Shown here one piece after another: positions 36,044-47,365 of a stretch of DNA of 64,000 nucleotides (position 1 is its first letter; every line of letters starts with the position of its first letter). The translations under genes and the position numbers were made by a program. This DNA is from Neckera pumila (Eukaryota; Streptophyta; Bryopsida; Hypnales; Neckeraceae). The notes beneath the pieces are model-generated. The model was not told where the DNA came from. It did no database searches and saw only the letters and a program-made list of their open reading frames with translations. The stretch lies in assembly GCA_963969595.1 (NCBI GenBank), contig OZ018409.1:30083282-30147281 (forward strand). Direction: 5' to 3'.

Positions 36044-36650
36044 TTGTGCAAGCCAAGCATGACTTATACTCGTCATTGAGTAATGTAGACATGTTAAGAA
36101 ACCAATAGATAGTCTTGGTCTCAGCTAGTTTTACATTTGCCTTTTAGATTGTCAGTGCTTATGCAATTCAGGGTTTGTAGATGTACATTATAAGCAGCTG
36201 TTAAGATAAAGTACAGGGTAATGGGCGCTGGTTACCTCTTAGACTAAGTCAGAGGAACCTATTCTGTACACAACATATACTTGATGTAGTTTTTGAATTT
36301 GTCAAGAAGATAAATATTTCCGGAAGTAGTTGATTTTGAAGAATTTTTTTTTTAGATGAATGATTTTCTTACACTTTTAGGCGGAATTGAGCATCTGCAG
36401 ACCCTCGGACAATTCAATAGGCCAGCCCATACAAATCTGAAGCAAATTATTCAAGCATTTCCATAACATACAAATCTGAAGCAAATTATTCAAGTATTTC
36501 TATAACTTTCTTGAACTTCAAGGCAGGGTATCTTCTTGCTTCCCTTGCAGTGACGCTCCTTTCATTCAAGAAAATCTTAAATCAAGGTTGTCCATGAATT
36601 GTGGGCTATTGTGTAGTGAATTATTTTCAAGAAGTGAATCTAGAAGTAAG
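36044..36650 (+). other. 3' flank of the NCA1-like gene
   Basis: This probably includes the 3' UTR (to about 36330). A short direct repeat is present: ACATACAAATCTGAAGCAAATTATTCAAG-type phrases at about 36428 and 36468. No further gene is seen. Confidence 0.4.
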
Positions 36651-36654
36651 TTAA

Positions 36655-36864
36655 CCCTTAAAGGACGAAGGGGTGATCCTTTTGCATTACGTGTGACATC
36701 ATCTACATTAAAAAATCCAAAAGTATCTGTTGGAAGTCAAGCTACTATAGAAGATCTCTCCTTTTCACAACAAATTTCGAGGATGAATGAGTGCATTTCT
36801 GTCCTATACAATTTGATTCTCTATCATCCATTGGCCACAAAATGTCCTCCTTGTCGTTTAAGGG
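36655..36864. mobile_element. TTAA-flanked MITE, small class
   Basis: Flanked by TTAA at 36651-36654 and 36865-36868. The termini are CCCTTAAAGGACG and TGTCGTTTAAGGG. It is 210 bp. It is the inverse-orientation counterpart of 21614-21835 along its whole length. A 108-codon frame reads through it but also through its flanks, so it is a shadow. Confidence 0.85.
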
Positions 36865-36899
36865 TTAAGTTATTTCTAGCTTTCCTATTCAGAAATTTT

Positions 36900-37345
36900 G
36901 TAGAGCATCATTAAAATATTTGGCAACCAAGGGTGTCTTTGAAACTCATTAAAGTAGAGCCACCCATAACCGACCGAATAAGGAATTCCAACATGATCTG
37001 GAGTAGTGAAGGCACAACAAATATTCTTCAGAGGTACATCAATAGTAATAACAAGGATTGCAAAATATTTGGTAATTTTATTGCTTGAACTGAAATTACT
37101 ATGAATTTTAGGAGGCAAAAAGTGCTCCGGACCCGTGGCCAATAATTAGACTCTTCCAATTATAACTTTCTTCCTAATCATTATTTCCTACTTTTTTTCT
37201 CACAACCTGGAACATGTGTCATGTATTTATTAGTTCCAACCTTAAAAAGGACAAAAAAATACATTTTAAGTTTGGTCAAAAATATGTGCATCTATAGATT
37301 GGGAATGGGTCATTGGTCGGGATTGGATGGCTCTACCTTAATCCC
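36900..37345. repeat. R1 repeat fragment, inverted
   Basis: It contains TCCAATTATAACTTTCTT, CATGTGTCATG...TTAGTTCCAACCTT, and a terminal GGATGGCTCTACCTTAAT, which are complements of the segments at 27590-28620 and match 47120-47365. It is non-coding. Confidence 0.45.
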
Positions 37346-38198
37346 TAAAGCTTCATGCATTTCCAAAATCAATGTACCTTAATCAACTTTGATTGTAACC
37401 ATTTTTAGTATTTGATTTAAACTAAGAAAATGAAACTTGACAAGTTTTAATTTTATTTCATTTTGAGATTTTGAAAAAACTCATTACATGTATTTCAATT
37501 GTATTTACTTCTTCTTAAAATAACTTTTTAATTTAATTGAAGGAATTATGTTTTAAAATTCATTTTTTTAAAATCAAAATTATTCTAATACATATTGTAG
37601 CTCTAATAATTGAGTTTCATTTTTTGATTTAAAAATTTGCAATAATTTTATTTTTCTATCAAAATTTCTATAAAAAAAACATGAATAGAATATACATTCT
37701 TTTACAAGTTTAAAATATGAAAAAATTACATACAATTATTTGCGTACTCTAAAAAACAATGAAATTCTATAGAAAAGAACAAATGAAAAAATAAGATGAG
37801 AAATTGCATCTTCCTTATCTGATATCACTCCTTACTTTTGTCAATAGGATGAACAATGTCCTACAAGGTCAAGCCCTAAACGACCAAATTCATTGTAAAA
37901 TGGTCAAACATCATGCTTGACCTGAGTTTAACTTTTTAAACTGTGTTTCAAATATCAATCTTTTATTTCTTTAAATGATATTATAGGTTGTCTATCATTG
38001 TAAAAATTTCAATTGTTTTGAGAAAAATTGTTATTGCTATATCTTTATAGAAGTGAGAATAAATATAGCAAAAGAAATCCAATTAATGGCATTTGATTCT
38101 TTTAAAGAAGTACAAATAGCAAAAGAGATTGGTGTGAAGATTTATTGATTGTTTATTTTATGTTTTTTACTTAAAACACCTTTGTCAATGATCTTTAA
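37346..38198. other. Very AT-rich gene-free stretch
   Basis: Nothing beyond low-complexity A/T-rich DNA is visible. No gene, RNA or repeat boundary can be supported. Confidence 0.4.
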
Positions 38199-39119
38199 CC
38201 TCTAAAGGACCGGCATGCGTTTTTTAGCTGTATAGAAATTTTGGGCAGGTATGTGTGATTAGAGATTTTCATATTTTTGGCTGAAATTTTAATAGAAGGT
38301 GGGGGCAAGGAATATGTTTCATATGCACTAAATTTTATGACATTTGGAAATGTGAGTCAAAAGTTATGGCCTAATATGTTACTTTTTTTTGTAATTGGGC
38401 AATTTGGGTAGATAAAAAAAATCACTTTTTTCAAAAACAAAAAATTTAAATTGGTTTTCTAGAGTTATATATAAGTAGAAAGCTTTAAATCATCCCATTT
38501 TGATCAATGAGTCAAAAGTTATGAGGAGTTTTAGTTTGTGGGCAGTTACAAATTCTCTACTCTAAAATAAAGTTTGAAGTCCTTTATCTTACTCAATTTT
38601 CAATGTTTTTTGAAAAAAATAAAATTGTAGGATGTAGATTATTTATTACAACTTTCCACCTTTGGGATTAGCATTTTTCAATTCCATAACTAAATTCTTG
38701 ACAATTTTGTATTTTGAATCATTCTCTACTACTATCTATTTACTATTTTTTTCCTATATGCTATACAATTCCAAATGAAGTTAATTTTTTCAAGCATGTA
38801 GCCAACTTGTTTAGGAAAAAGAATCCAAAGAACCACCATCATTTTGGACATTTTTTCATCAAAAGTGAGCTTGTGAAGTGCAGCTACCGTATTCTTTGCA
38901 GGGACAAAAAAATGATTTCAAGGAATTTGAATGCTTATATCTTGCAATCCATGTGGTGGAAAATTCTGAAAATTTTACCATACATTCTCAAGTTAGCATA
39001 CTACAAGATCCTATGGTTACATGTGTCAAAAAAAGTTTTCTCAAAAATTGGGTACTTGTACCCAAAAATGGCAATTTTTGAGCGGTTTCGATGAAAATAT
39101 AGTCATGGAACTTTAGGGG
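38199..39119. mobile_element. TTAA-flanked inverted-repeat element, large class
   Basis: Flanked by TTAA at 38195-38198 and 39120-39123. The termini are CCTCTAAAGGACC and GGAACTTTAGGGG. It is 921 bp. Interior phrases (AAAAGTTATG, a TTTGCAGGGACAAAAAAATG-type segment near the right) match the inverted copy at 53277-54171. The 126-codon frame near its right end is AT-rich and not protein-like. Confidence 0.8.
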
Positions 39120-39236
39120 TTAAGTCAAATGCCATTGTCAAGCTAAATTTATCTTTTTTTTATAGTTGATATGCAACTAGCTATATAGGTTCATTAATGT
39201 AGACTATCATTAAACTGTTTGTAATAAATGATTAAT

Positions 39237-39402
39237 ATCTACACTAAATAGGGGTATTAAGGGGACCCATACTAATTAGTCGACATCCCATACTATATAA
39301 ATATCTACCATGGGTTGTACATCTTGTCTCAAATATGTACAATTTCTAAAAAAAGGTCCCTTTAATTATTTGGTCCCCTTAATACCCCTATTCCGTGTAG
39401 AT
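39237..39402. mobile_element. Foldback MITE, 166 bp
   Basis: The left arm begins ATCTACACTAAATAGGGG and continues TATTAAGGGGACC; the right arm is its complement, ending CCTATTCCGTGTAGAT. The arm is about 31 bp with two mismatches. It is non-coding; the superfamily is unassigned. Confidence 0.75.
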
Positions 39403-40472
39403 CTTTTGAGGTGAGGTAGAATCTCTGCAACATATTCTTGTTGTAGTCTTGCAAGTTGTAGTGCTGCTTGTATATTAGATGCTTGTATATCAACAAGGTC
39501 TAAAAGCATGATGTAATCAAATTTAAAATTGAAGGGCATGTAATTTAGGAGGCCATACTGAGTCTGAAAGTGTTGTTTGACTATGTGACCATGAAGTCGG
39601 TCCTAAAAGGATCAAATGTTGTTGATGGTTAGAAATTTAAAGGAATCCACCTTGGGATGGATAGCCCTTTGAATTAAGGTTAATACATCCATAATCAACA
39701 ATAATAGTAACAGTAATTACCGATTCCTATGTACTTTAGCATGCATTATTGAAAGAGGATTGCTATGCACTTAGCATGCAATGCCGGATTGCACCAGAAC
39801 AAATAATTTGGCTAAAAAATGGTAAAAAATCATAAAGCTCTTTTCCAAAAAACTCCGAATTAAAAAAAAACTAAGACGAAATTGCCAAATTCAATGGATG
39901 AAACAAAATTATAGACATGTGATATGTGCTAGTGTGATATTTTCTATCCAATATGCAGAAATTTGGAGCGCCACTATAGCACTTAGTAAAATAAATAAAT
40001 AAAAAGCCATACTAAGAATGCATTATGAAATTTCATGTTTTGGAGATCAAATTTTGCCTTCAATAACCGTTTCATAGAGTATAACATTGTACCTCAGAAT
40101 ACCGGTAGTATAATTTCACACTAGTCATCCATCAGGCATCATATTATTAGGGTCATCAAAAGATCCAGAAGGGAAGAACAAATAAGACAACAATAAACGA
40201 CTCACATTCCCAAACAAGCAAGTCATGAATCAGAAGTTTCCGATTACCACTCTTTTAAATTTTCAGAGTACATTTGGAAAACTCACAAATAGAGGCTACG
40301 TCTAATCACGATGAATTCAGAATGCCAAAAGCTGTAGAGAGAAACTATCCCCTCAAAAAACTGAAGATAATTTGTGTTTAATATATTAACACAGTTTCGT
40401 CCAAAGGGGACCAACATACTCCTGTTTTTGACACATGCTGGAACCTCACTTTCGAAGACAGCAATGAGCTCA
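39403..40472. other. Gene-free stretch and 3' flank of the TMEM214-like gene
   Basis: No gene is seen. The part from about 40130 upward probably holds the 3' UTR of the minus-strand gene ending at 40473. Confidence 0.4.
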
Positions 40473-43400
40473 CTAAACGAGCGAGTATCCCTTGAAATGG
40501 GTCTTGCTGAGGAGTAGCCACCCGTCCCATTGCCAAGGGTTCTGGTCGGGGCCAAGTAAATAGAACCCATATGCCATTCCGGCAGCAGCTGCCAGTGTTA
40601 GGGTTGCGCTCACACAACCAGGGAAGGACGAGAGCTTACTCAAAAGGGCCTTGCAGTGACCATCTGCTATCTTCAGCTGAACCTCCAATTCGTGGTTTCC
40701 TTGAGCGCTCTCCAATGCATTTTTTTGCTGCTTCAACAGAAGATGTAACTACTTAGAATTTCTGTATTTATACTAGGCAAAAGAGACCACTTAATAGTTG
40801 GAAATAAAAGCTAAACATCGAAAGTCAATAAACTTGCTGTGTTACGTGAAAATGAATTACATCTTTGTGGTGGGGATCAACAGTTGTCATACAGAAATGT
40901 TTTGGAAACATAACAAGTTTTAATTTTCAAAAAGCATTTGGTAACTTCTGCCATCCAAGGAGTTTAAAATCATATGAAATATGAGAAGACAAAAAACAAG
41001 AGAATATAGATGAGGTGCTTAGAAGATTAAAAATTTAGACGGAGAACAACTTACGGAGCAATAAACAACCCAAAACAATCACGAATTTATATGATTTATG
41101 TTAGGTTTTTTAGGTATGTTAGGTAGACAAAGAACGCAAAAGTTACAACGCAGAAACATCCCATTTACTCACCTTCGATCTTAAAACCTGAAGAGTCTTC
41201 TTAAATCTAGGCAGGGCTGAAAGACGAGGTGAAACCTCCTTCCATTCTTGCCTAATATAACCCAGCACAAGGTTGCTTGCTTTTAAATTCTCGAGATGCA
41301 ACTTTTCCTGCGGAAGTTGTTGGACAGTCAAACCATCAGCATTCAAACAAGAGAGCATAAATTTTTCAAGCAACAAATTTAAAAAGCTTCATACCGCGCG
41401 GTTCTGCTACTACCATCAATACAGCAGAAAAGTGCAAAAGTGCGTACCCACTGTAGATAGCAATCTGAGTTCTGGGAAAGGCACCAAATGAAATTGCTGC
41501 AAGCCTCCTGTGAAAGTGCCTCCACATCTGCATCCAGGAAAAGACGACAGTTGCATAAAATCCCCGATCAGACAATATTCCAGTTCAAGGTATACCTTAT
41601 TAATATCACATGCTCTGTTACCGCACCCAATCCTAGGGATTCGACATACCCATTAGAAAACTCACTATGTGCCCTTACTCTATTGCGTCACTAGGCGTGA
41701 AAATAAGGAGTTCGACGATTCTGGAACCCCTTCCTCACTCTGCAACCCCAGATACCTGTCTACGGTCACTTTTACATAGCAACACTATTAATTGTCAGAA
41801 TCTAGTAGAACTCCATATAATCATACGCACTGACTGCCTAGGCTGTGGCATTGAAGAGGTCTGGGTGCGAAAAGAAGAAACCTCCACCTTGTGATAGAGC
41901 TGCAAGGCTAAGTGGAATAAGCTGCTGTGCCACAGGTCGAGTGCTTTTGCTATTATGTGACCCAGCTAATGCAAGCTCCTTAATAATTGGGTACACGGCT
42001 TGAAACCTGTCTGCAGCCTGCGGCAGACAGCAACACATGGTCAGTATATGGTTGAATAAACGTGTATAAAATAACAATAGAATAGACATTAATAGTCTCA
42101 GAAGTGGGAACATTTCATGTGCTCTCAAGACTTTGCTACTCAAATTAATTTCCCAAATTCACATGAGAATCATCGAATAGGCACTGATAATCTAGGACAA
42201 TAAGACCCTGTCATCTTCGTGTAAGATGCCAGTAACAAGATTCTGATATGGTAGATGAGCAGCACACTGCAAATCAAGGGTGTGTGAAGAAAATACCTTA
42301 GTTCGTGCAGATTCAACAGGGAAGGCAGCCCGCATCACCGAATCTAAAGATGCTGCTGGCACTAAGCGCTCCCCTTTCCTTGATACTCCATTAAGAAGTA
42401 CAGGGCGTGCCTTCTTTAAATTTGCAAACAAAACACTACAGTACAACAGAGAATTAATTACAAGTACAATCATTTTCACTTAAGCGGATTCATATACACA
42501 AGAATACAGTATACAACAAATTACACTAAAATACCCCAAAGTGAAAAACAGTAGAAGGTAACGATGTTTCAGGTTCAAAGTTTAATAGTATCGACTACTT
42601 GAAACATTAATTCCTTCAGGAAACATTAATAAGGAAACAAATGTATCAATACAAATAAAAAGTCAAGACTTACACTTCTTAACGATAGAATATGTTTTGG
42701 AATTACTGTAATCAATTAGTAGCTTCCACCACTGACTCTACTTGTAGGTTGAGCACTTAGGTCATAAAAACAATGTCAATCACCTTGATTATTGCATACC
42801 TCTCAATAAACTGCAGGGTTATGTCTCGTAAAGCAGGCGTACTAGACTTTCCAACAGCCAGTGGCAATAGGTTTTGCACCCACAAATGCATACCAACCAC
42901 CAGGTCCCCTTGCGCAGCCTGCCAACATTCCAAATTTAAAGCATCATGTCGGGTTTAACCCTGAAGCGCTCCGACGTCCTTTTTTTGGACGATGAACAGA
43001 GGGCTTCGAGGCACTCTTTTGTCCAACTAAGTTCTCATTCATCCAATGTAATACTTGAATCTAGAAAAGACAACCTTCCTTAATGACCAAATTCATGAAA
43101 TTCCGGTAAATGATGCTTCTGTACACAGATATAAGCGAAAATGTGCCAAAATTCAGAAAAGGATTGAGACGTTTAGGGGTTAAGCAAATCACAATTACAA
43201 GAGACTGAAATACAGGGAACCACTTTAATAAAACCTTATTCAGAACTGAAGAAAACCGAGTGAAACACTATTCAATGCGGTTTTAAGTTCAATATAATCT
43301 CACAACTATTTAACCAACAGAGTCGACGTATTAAACCTCTGTGAAACATCTATTTTTTTTTCTCGAAATATACTCTTTCAGTTTATTCAGGGTCTGATCT

Positions 43401-45651
43401 TTCGAAGGCTAATAAAAAGCTTTTACAAGGAGATGACAACAATTTACTGGATAAGGGGAAAAATCAGGAAACCAAAATGCCAAAAGTGACGTATGTACCT
43501 GGCCATAAACCCACACCAACGTGGGAAGTTGATCCTGGGCTTGAAACTGATTGCGCACTGCTCCAGCTTGATGCTGAAGAAGGTCAGGTTTTCTCCTCAC
43601 GATTATTGCTAATAAAATTAGGATACCAACCTGCATTGGAAATTGCATTCAAAACCACAAATTTAATTTAGTATCGCCAAATCCGAGATTTAACACACAA
43701 AACTGCCGACCTCACGACTTAAAAAAGAAGAAATAACTTTGAAATGGAAAACAAACGAGAAATGGCACATTTGTCCAAAAATATATAACATAGGAGTTTT
43801 CTACCTTCGTCCTCTGTGACGAAGCAGCATTAGCCTTAGAGTTCTTGTGAGAGCCAGTATGGGCGTGTGCATCCTCTACAACTTCTTTCAAAATCCAAAG
43901 AATAAATTTAGACAGAGCTTCCGCAGGTCTTTGTGCCAGCCAGTCCGCCAGCATCTTGTTCACTGCCTCAGGCACGAAGCAAAGAGGAATCTGCAGTAAT
44001 CCAAAATGAATTTCAGGAAGTGACCTCTGGGACAGCAGTAATAAGAAGGACCCAACGTTACTTACGGTCTTACAGGCTATGGAAGGCAAAAAGGCCTACT
44101 CAAAGAAATGTGGATCCTAGTGTACGATAAAAATTGAAGGTAGTAGACAAGTTTGACCTAGAGGAATCCAATCTTGCAAAAAAATTATTAGATCGTAAGC
44201 GCGACAGGTTTAATAATCGAGCTGCTGTCAAGCTTTGTCAATAAGCTACTAGCAAACAATCTGTAAGGATACTGATTCATGAGGTCTTCAAAGAGCACAC
44301 TGAAGCGAAGATCAGGGATCTTCTATTGCGGAGTCCGCAAAGCATCAGACCAAGAGGAAGAAGCCTTATAATATGTTGGGTGTCCTCATTAGGGTTCACA
44401 ATAGTACAAACAAGCCATAAACAGTACAAACACACAGCTTGTTACAAAAGGCTCTGTCCTTCTCAGAGTGCAGTTACAAAGAGGTTGTATAGCTTATTTC
44501 ACAAGTAGCTGCACGATAGTTGCAGCTTACTTCAAGTTGCGGATTAGGATTTGGATTTCCGAGTAGCAACAAACAGTCCACAAGAACTGTCTCCCTTCAC
44601 TGTAAATGTAGCAAGTGTTGATGCAAATTGCTCCCCAAAGCTTCGGTCGAGAGCCGACAATCGGTAATTTAAGCCAGTAATCCATAGCAGATTTAAATCA
44701 CAGCAAGAACCATATATTACCTCCATTTGCTTCACAAGAGGAGTTTCACGAAGTATTTTATTCCATGCAAACGAAGAAGTCGTCACTCCCGAGAAAGCAC
44801 GTCCAAAGAAGTCGGCACATCGCAGAAGCTGTACATCAGGAACGGCAGCGAAAGATTCCTGGTAGAGGCAAAGTCAGAGCTTTTAGTCAGATCTCCCAAT
44901 CAGATTACCTACCCCAAAACATAAAAAGGGGGCCATAAACTAGATCACAAAAGCAACACTCCACAACACATTCTTGGTAAACTAGACTCAAGTTTCACAC
45001 ACGAAAACGTCACTATACACAAGGTCGCAAATGCAAGGCTTCAAAATACATTCTCCGTATGCAAACAAAGCGACCAAAGTATACTGCACGGCAGCTTCAA
45101 AAACAAATGGACACAATTCACCAGGTCCCACACGGACACAGAGCAGGCAAAGATGATGCCCTGAAGCTTCCAAATTCTCCCAAAAAAATTGCAACCCTTA
45201 AACCCTAGAACACTTGTTTCTGAGAGAAGTGGCTTACTGAAATGTCTGATAAAAAGGTCGACAGATCTGATATATCGATGGCCGCCGCCGCTTCCGCAAC
45301 AGTCACTTTCGGCTTCTTCGACTTCTTCACCTTCGGTTTCTTCACCTCCGTTTCACTCGCTTGCACGGGCTTCTCATTCTCGGCATCACTGTCCTCCTCC
45401 GAATGTGCATCCCCAGCCAACGCCGCTTGGATCCTCGCCTCCCGCTTGGCCCGCCGATCAGCAGACTCCTCCTCTAATACTTGAAACAGCTTCGAGTCCG
45501 AAGACGCCGACTTCGTCGATGATGCCTTCTCCCCGCCCTTCGCTTTACTCTCTTGCCGTTTCTGCTTCTTCACGTTCGTCACCTTCTGCCACCCATGGTC
45601 TACGTAGCCTCCATTCGAACTCACCACGCCATGGCTATCTCCGTCCGCCAT
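40473..45651 (-). CDS. Plant TMEM214/DUF2359 membrane protein
   Basis: The model is complement(join(40473..40730, 41173..41307, 41448..41527, 41888..42017, 42297..42435, 42800..42918, 43499..43630, 43805..43990, 44721..44858, 45238..45651)), giving 576 residues; all ten exons chain in phase over GT-AG introns. The N-terminus carries DHGWQKVTNVKKQKRQ, then a charged Lys/Glu-rich segment. The middle is a helical repeat region with family motifs: VQLLRCADFFGRAFS, VPEAVNKMLADWLAQRP, GDLVVGMHLWVQNLLP, SRKGERLVPAASLDSVMR, RFQAVYPIIKELALAGS and WCLSQNSDCY. A hydrophobic segment at about residues 530-550 (CVSATLTLAAAAGMAYGFYLL) would anchor it in a membrane, probably the ER as for animal TMEM214. The order of motifs matches the Arabidopsis DUF2359 proteins (At1g70770 type). 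The biochemical role in plants is not settled. Intron 5 carries a TTAA MITE. Confidence 0.9.
42959..43179. mobile_element. TTAA-flanked MITE within a TMEM214-like intron
   Basis: Flanked by TTAA at 42955-42958 and 43180-43183. The left terminus is CCCTGAAGCGCTCC and the right ends GAGACGTTTAGGGG, so the arms are partly diverged. It is 221 bp, the small-class length. It lies between the coding exons ending at 43499 and starting at 42918, only about 40 bp from the latter's acceptor side. Confidence 0.7.
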
Positions 45652-46749
45652 CGCCTTTATTCAAAAAAAAAAAAACACAACCGCTTTTCTCTCCCTTCCC
45701 TTCCCTTCCAAACCCTCAAGCTCAATTCCCGCTCCACCCTAAGCTCCCTGCTAAAATCAGAAACCGTGCATCAGGCTTCACAATCCTAACAAGAACAGGG
45801 GAAAGAAACGCATCCTGTGAGTGTACAGTATCAGATCTTCCCGCAACACACAACCCCGAGCTTGAAAGAGGCCGCACAGCCGCAAACCTGCACCAAATTC
45901 AGCGGGAAAAAAAGCAAACGCGACAGCAGGAGATGGACGAGGCGAAAACCTTGAGATCGATGACAAAACAAACCGCGGATCGATGGTTGATGGAATCCCT
46001 GCCGATCTGCAAGCGTAATAAGTTAAGTTCAGAAGAATCAGCGACGAAGTGGCAGACGCGACGATCCCAAATCAAGTTGTGATGGAGCTTCCGTGGTGCG
46101 AGAACGCCGGAATGGACGGACGGAAGCCCCTATTACGCACGGAGAGTGACGTGGCGTGGTTTGATTCGCTGCGACGGGGAACAAAGTGCCGAGTTGGCAC
46201 GCAGGGTGACGTGGGCAAGGTGGGACCCACGCGGTGTTGGGGTCAGTGGGGAGGCAGGTTTGGGGCACGTGCGTTGGCACGGCGTCTGTGCGTTGTTCGC
46301 ACGTTTAGCAAGGCTTGGAAATTGGAATTCGGAAGGGGAGGGGAAGTAATAGTAAGGAATGTCAGTAATGATGGGATTCAAATGAAGCATAATTCTTGTG
46401 ACTTGCAACTAGCTTGGTTTAAAGGTAGAAAGCACCATGAAGGTAACTACACCAAAAATCGCACGGTTCCTAAAAAATCACAATGGATATTCTTGCCTAA
46501 AATGTACTCCCACTATTCATATGACTCTATGATCACTTTTGGGTACATCTATTCTCAACACTTTGGAAATTCGTAGTTTATTCACATGGTGTCCAAAAAA
46601 CACATTCTAAGAGAATCTAGACTCTCCTTTTGACTACCAATGGGACCCCACAAAAAAAAATTCAATATAATAATAAAAAAACATGTTGAATCAGGCTGAA
46701 TTGCTTAACTGTGCAATTTAAGGTGCAGTTATCTTAGTCGATCATTTAA
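45652..46749 (-). promoter_or_regulatory. Upstream region of the TMEM214-like gene
   Basis: No separate gene is supported. The region to about 46330 is GC-rich compared with its surroundings and is the likely promoter and 5' UTR. At 46147 (TGACGTGGC), 46207 (TGACGTGGG) and 46266 (GCACGTGC) three ACGT-core sites of the bZIP/ABRE type lie within 125 bp, about 500-620 bp upstream of the start codon. A 175-codon plus-strand frame across this region has no recognisable domain. From 46424 a repeat terminal word (AAAGGTAGAAAGCACC) appears. Confidence 0.35.
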
Positions 46750-46989
46750 CCTTGGAACAACAAGGGGGGGGGGGGGGGGGGGGGGGTTGACCCTGGAAAT
46801 TATGCAGTGTGCAACCGTGAGAGTCATTGGAATAAAAAAATTCAGAAGTACTCAATGGAAGTCAAGCTATTGTAGATGTTCTCCACTTTCCACAAAAAGT
46901 TCTAAGGATGAATAGTTGTAGTTCTGTCCTATAATGGAGAATTCTTTGTCATTCATCGGACACTTATTGTCCGCGGCGTCCTTCTTGGA
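46750..46989. mobile_element. TTAA-flanked MITE with poly-G insertion
   Basis: Flanked by TTAA at 46746-46749 and 46990-46993. The left end is CCTTGGAACAACAAGG and the right end GCGTCCTTCTTGG. Interior phrases (AATGGAAGTCAAGCTA, AAGGATGAATAG, GTTCTGTCCTATA, CATTCATCGGACAC) match 36655-36864. A run of 23 G (46764-46786) lies just inside the left terminus and accounts for the extra length. Confidence 0.7.
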
Positions 46990-46993
46990 TTAA

Positions 46994-47365
46994 GCAAACT
47001 TTGGAGCAAATCATGAGCAATATGAAGTGGTGGAAATGTTTCCCATGTCGAAAGATAGGAAATATGGGGATTGCACATTTTTAGAATTTTGTTCTCAAAA
47101 AGTGCACTTCACCATTAGCCAATGTCTAAAGTCTTCCAATTCCGATCATTCAATTCTCTCTCATTACTTCTTACTTTCTTGCTCACTACTTTGGGACATG
47201 TGTCATAACCTTGTTAGTCCCAACCATGGAGAGGACCCAAAAAACACATTCCCAACTTCCCTTGGAAATTTGTTCTAACCTTGGTTGGAAATATTGCACC
47301 CTTGGAGGTTTGGTATTGGGCGTGGTTGACTACTAGTGCTTCTATTCTAAAGCATCTCCGCTCTT
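46994..47365. repeat. R1 repeat fragment, inverted
   Basis: It contains GAAGTGGTGGAAATGTTTCC, AGGAAATATGGGGATTGCA, TAGCCAATGTCTA, CATGTGTCATAACCTTGTTAGT and CTAGTGCTTCTATTCTA, all complements of the 27590-28620 copy in reverse order. The 83-codon frame at 47027 lies within this repeat. Confidence 0.55.

Noticed and set aside
46049..46576. A 175-codon plus-strand frame upstream of the TMEM214-like gene
   Set aside because: The opposite strand and another frame are also open, the protein has no recognisable domain, and the region looks like a GC-rich promoter running into a repeat.
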